DNA of 64,000 nt from Beroe forskalii (Eukaryota > Ctenophora > Nuda > Beroida > Beroidae): contig WFMF01000001.1 of assembly GCA_011033025.1 (NCBI GenBank), forward strand, positions 248,001-312,000, written 5' to 3'. The translations under genes were made by a program, and so were the position numbers. Each line of letters starts with the position of its first letter. Within the stretch, counting starts at the first letter, position 1. Under the pieces are notes generated by a model. That model was not told where the DNA came from, ran no database searches, and saw only the letters and a list, made by a program, of their open reading frames with translations. This document shows positions 57,901-60,900 of the stretch, piece after piece.

Positions 57901-60900
57901 CTTTATGAATGTGAAATGTGCATTATGTTCACTTTTAAGGCATTCATGGCGCTATGACGCAATAATTATATTTAGAGTCGCAGTTCGAGCAAGAGCTTTG
58001 CGACTAATTAAAAAATATTCCTGAAAAATTGTCCTTCCTTTTGCACTATAATAACTAAACCATGAGCGCCTTAATACGCTATTTTCATCTTAATTAGTCA
58101 CCTCATCAACCTCTACAGAGTTTTGTATCTTTGAGGGTTAACATTGAAAAGCTTACTACCAGAATAAGCTTAGAAATTCATGTCGTTAGTGTACCTTCAA
58201 AAATTTAGCACAACATATCACTCTTCAAACACCAGGAAATATTTCTTGAAGAAATTTATTAATATGAAATTTCGATTTTAAGCGTTTTGTATTTTTTGCG
58301 CATTCACGCGTATGAAGTCGTTGCTCAAGCATCGCGACTGATACCAAACCATTCTTATCTTAAACAGTCACCTTACGAAAGTTTTGTATCTTTGACTCGG
58401 GTTAACATTTATAAAGCTTACTACGACAGTAAGCTTAAAAAGTAATGTTCACGTTCAAAAATGTGGCAACGTATATTTTTTTTCAAACACCAGTCACCAG
58501 GAAATATTTCTTGGAGAAGTTTATTAATATGAAATTTCGATTCTATGCGTTGATATTGTCGCGCTTTCATGCGTATGTTATATTTGGAGTCGCAGTCCGA
58601 GCTAGGTTCTACCTTGAGGGAGAATCGCGACCACTTAAGCTTAAGTGAGTGGTGAGATTTAAGAAGTATTCCCGAAAAATTTTCCCAAATTAGAGCAAGA
58701 TTTCATCTAGCGAAAACAATCATTGCGATTCATCGAATGTGATGGTGATGATTTTGACTTTGATGAGGCTGATCGCCCGCCATGCACCTGCTCATAGGAA
58801 CATTTCATATTTTAAACTCAAGGAAATATCGTATATTAGCCTTTATATTTTATTATTGAGAATGATCTGAAATTGCGAAGAATAATCTTTAAGGTCAGGG
58901 CTGAGGTCGCAGCCTGAGTTGGATTCCATCCTCTTTGGGCATTCTATCGGTTGCAATTGGATCAGTTGTCATCGTTACCTTCAAAATGCTTTAGGCCTAG
59001 TTCCAAACAAAGAAATATCGTGTTTCAGTAATCTTTGTCAAATCTTATTAATGACAACTATTTCCGCGACGATTGCAGCCAATATTAAAGCTTTCGTCCC
59101 TAAAATAGTGATAGTGAGTAGCAAAATTTAATGACTACTTAAGTACTTAATGATGATTATAAACTGACATCGGGAATATATTAAACCTCAAATTTGATTG
59201 TATAAAGTAGTGTTGTAAAGTTTAAAGTAGTGTTGTAAAGTTCTTTTAATGGAAATATTCATAGTTCAAACACAAGGAAATATCGTATATTAGCCGTTGT
59301 ATCTAACATTCTTACTTGGCTACAACTGCACTGTGAGCACTGTACTGAGAGCACGTAGATCGTGCTCGTCATTAAGTCACTAATATTTAGGTCGCTTGCT
59401 GAGTTGGATTCAATCCTCTTTGAGCACTCGCGACTTCTATCAGTTTCTATGATGAAATTCATGCTGAAATTTTGATCATAATTTATAATAAACACAAAAT
59501 TGCTGCACACACCTACTTATGTAAGTATTCCTTATTTCAAACTCCAGGAAATATCGCTTATCAGTGGTTTTTGATTTAAGATGGCTATGTTAAAACTTAA
59601 AACTATGTTAAACCGTTTTGCTAGTTTTTTAAGACATTTCAATAATATTCTCAGATCTCTGCCTGAGTTGGAAACGGTTGTTGTCATCATGACAACAATA
59701 ATTGTTGTCACCATGACGCAGTTTTCAACAATTCAACATGACGACAGTTGTTGTCACCATGACAACAGTTGTCGTCACCATGACAACAGTTGTTGTCATC
59801 ATGACAACAGTAGCTGTCACCATGAGAATGATTGTTGTTACCATGACAACAGTTGTTGTCACCATGAAAACAGTTGCTGTCACCATGACAACAGTTGTTG
59901 TCATCATGACAACAGTAGCTGTCTCCATGACAATGATTGTTGTTACCATGACAACACTTGTCACCACTGTAAACTCCTCAGGTTCACGAGCCTCTGATGT
60001 TAGGCACCATAATATGCTAATCTTATCTTAATTAATCAGTCACATTTACAGAGTTTTGTATCTTTGAGGGTTAACATTTAAAGCTTACTTATTTGAAGTC
60101 GCAGTTCGAGCTAGGTTCTACATTGCGAGAGCATTGCGACTACTTTAGTGGCGAAATTTAAGAAGTTGTACTTTGATGAGGCTGATCGCACGCCATGCAC
60201 ATGCTCATATAGAAATATTTCATATTTCAAACTCAAGGAAATATCGTATATTAGCCGTTATATTTTGTTATTAAGAGTTTCCTGAAATTGCTTGCGAAGG
60301 CAAATAATAATCTTTGAGGTCGATGCTTGAGTTGGATTCCATCCACTTTGAGCATTGGCGACTTCTATCACAGTATCAGTTGCAATGGAGGTCGGTGATA
60401 ACAATTTTTGTCATGATGACATGAGCTGTTGTCATTAAGAAAATAGTTTGTGTCATTTTAACAATAGTTGTTGTCATTTGTCTGACGCCGTCAGATCCAT
60501 TATTTCAAATTTCAAATTTTATTTGCGAGTCGTGGCGCGAGGGGGTCAGGCAACGCCTGACAATAATTGTTGTCATCATGACAACAGTTGTTGTCACAGT
60601 GACAACAGTTGTCACCACTGTAAACTCCTCAGGTACACGAGCCTCTGATGTTAGGCACCCGATCCATCCCTCCGTGGTGTGACCGCCTAGTTCACCAGTA
60701 CCCCATGCTCATACCATTTGAGACCAGGTCTAGTTACTTCCATGCCACAGCATTTGGAATTTCCAGGTCCATCAACTGGCTCCAAAGCTTGCGGTTAGTG
60801 CATTCTATCTACAAAATACAGTGTAAAAGTACTGCAATCCGATCAAATGAGATTTTCTGGTTTGCTCGAATCAACCATTCTCACTGTTGATTTTCCACTC

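Larger units (their letters stand above)
54850..60420 (+). repeat. 350-400-bp satellite, about ten diverged units
   Basis: Units share gttttgtatctttgagggtt, aaacaccaggaaatatttct, a hairpin block gtcgcagttcgagctagg...attgcgac and taagaagtattccc. Anchor positions of the caggaaat word: 54961, 55315, 55690, 57490, 57880, 58230, 58495, 59545. The array is interrupted by a TIR element at 56276-56913. It fills the intron between HECTD1 exons 31 and 32. Confidence 0.8.

Noticed and set aside
59581-59997. 138-residue His/Cys-rich frame (HDNSCCHH)
   Set aside because: It arises from the 21-bp palindromic repeat; the opposite strand is equally open.
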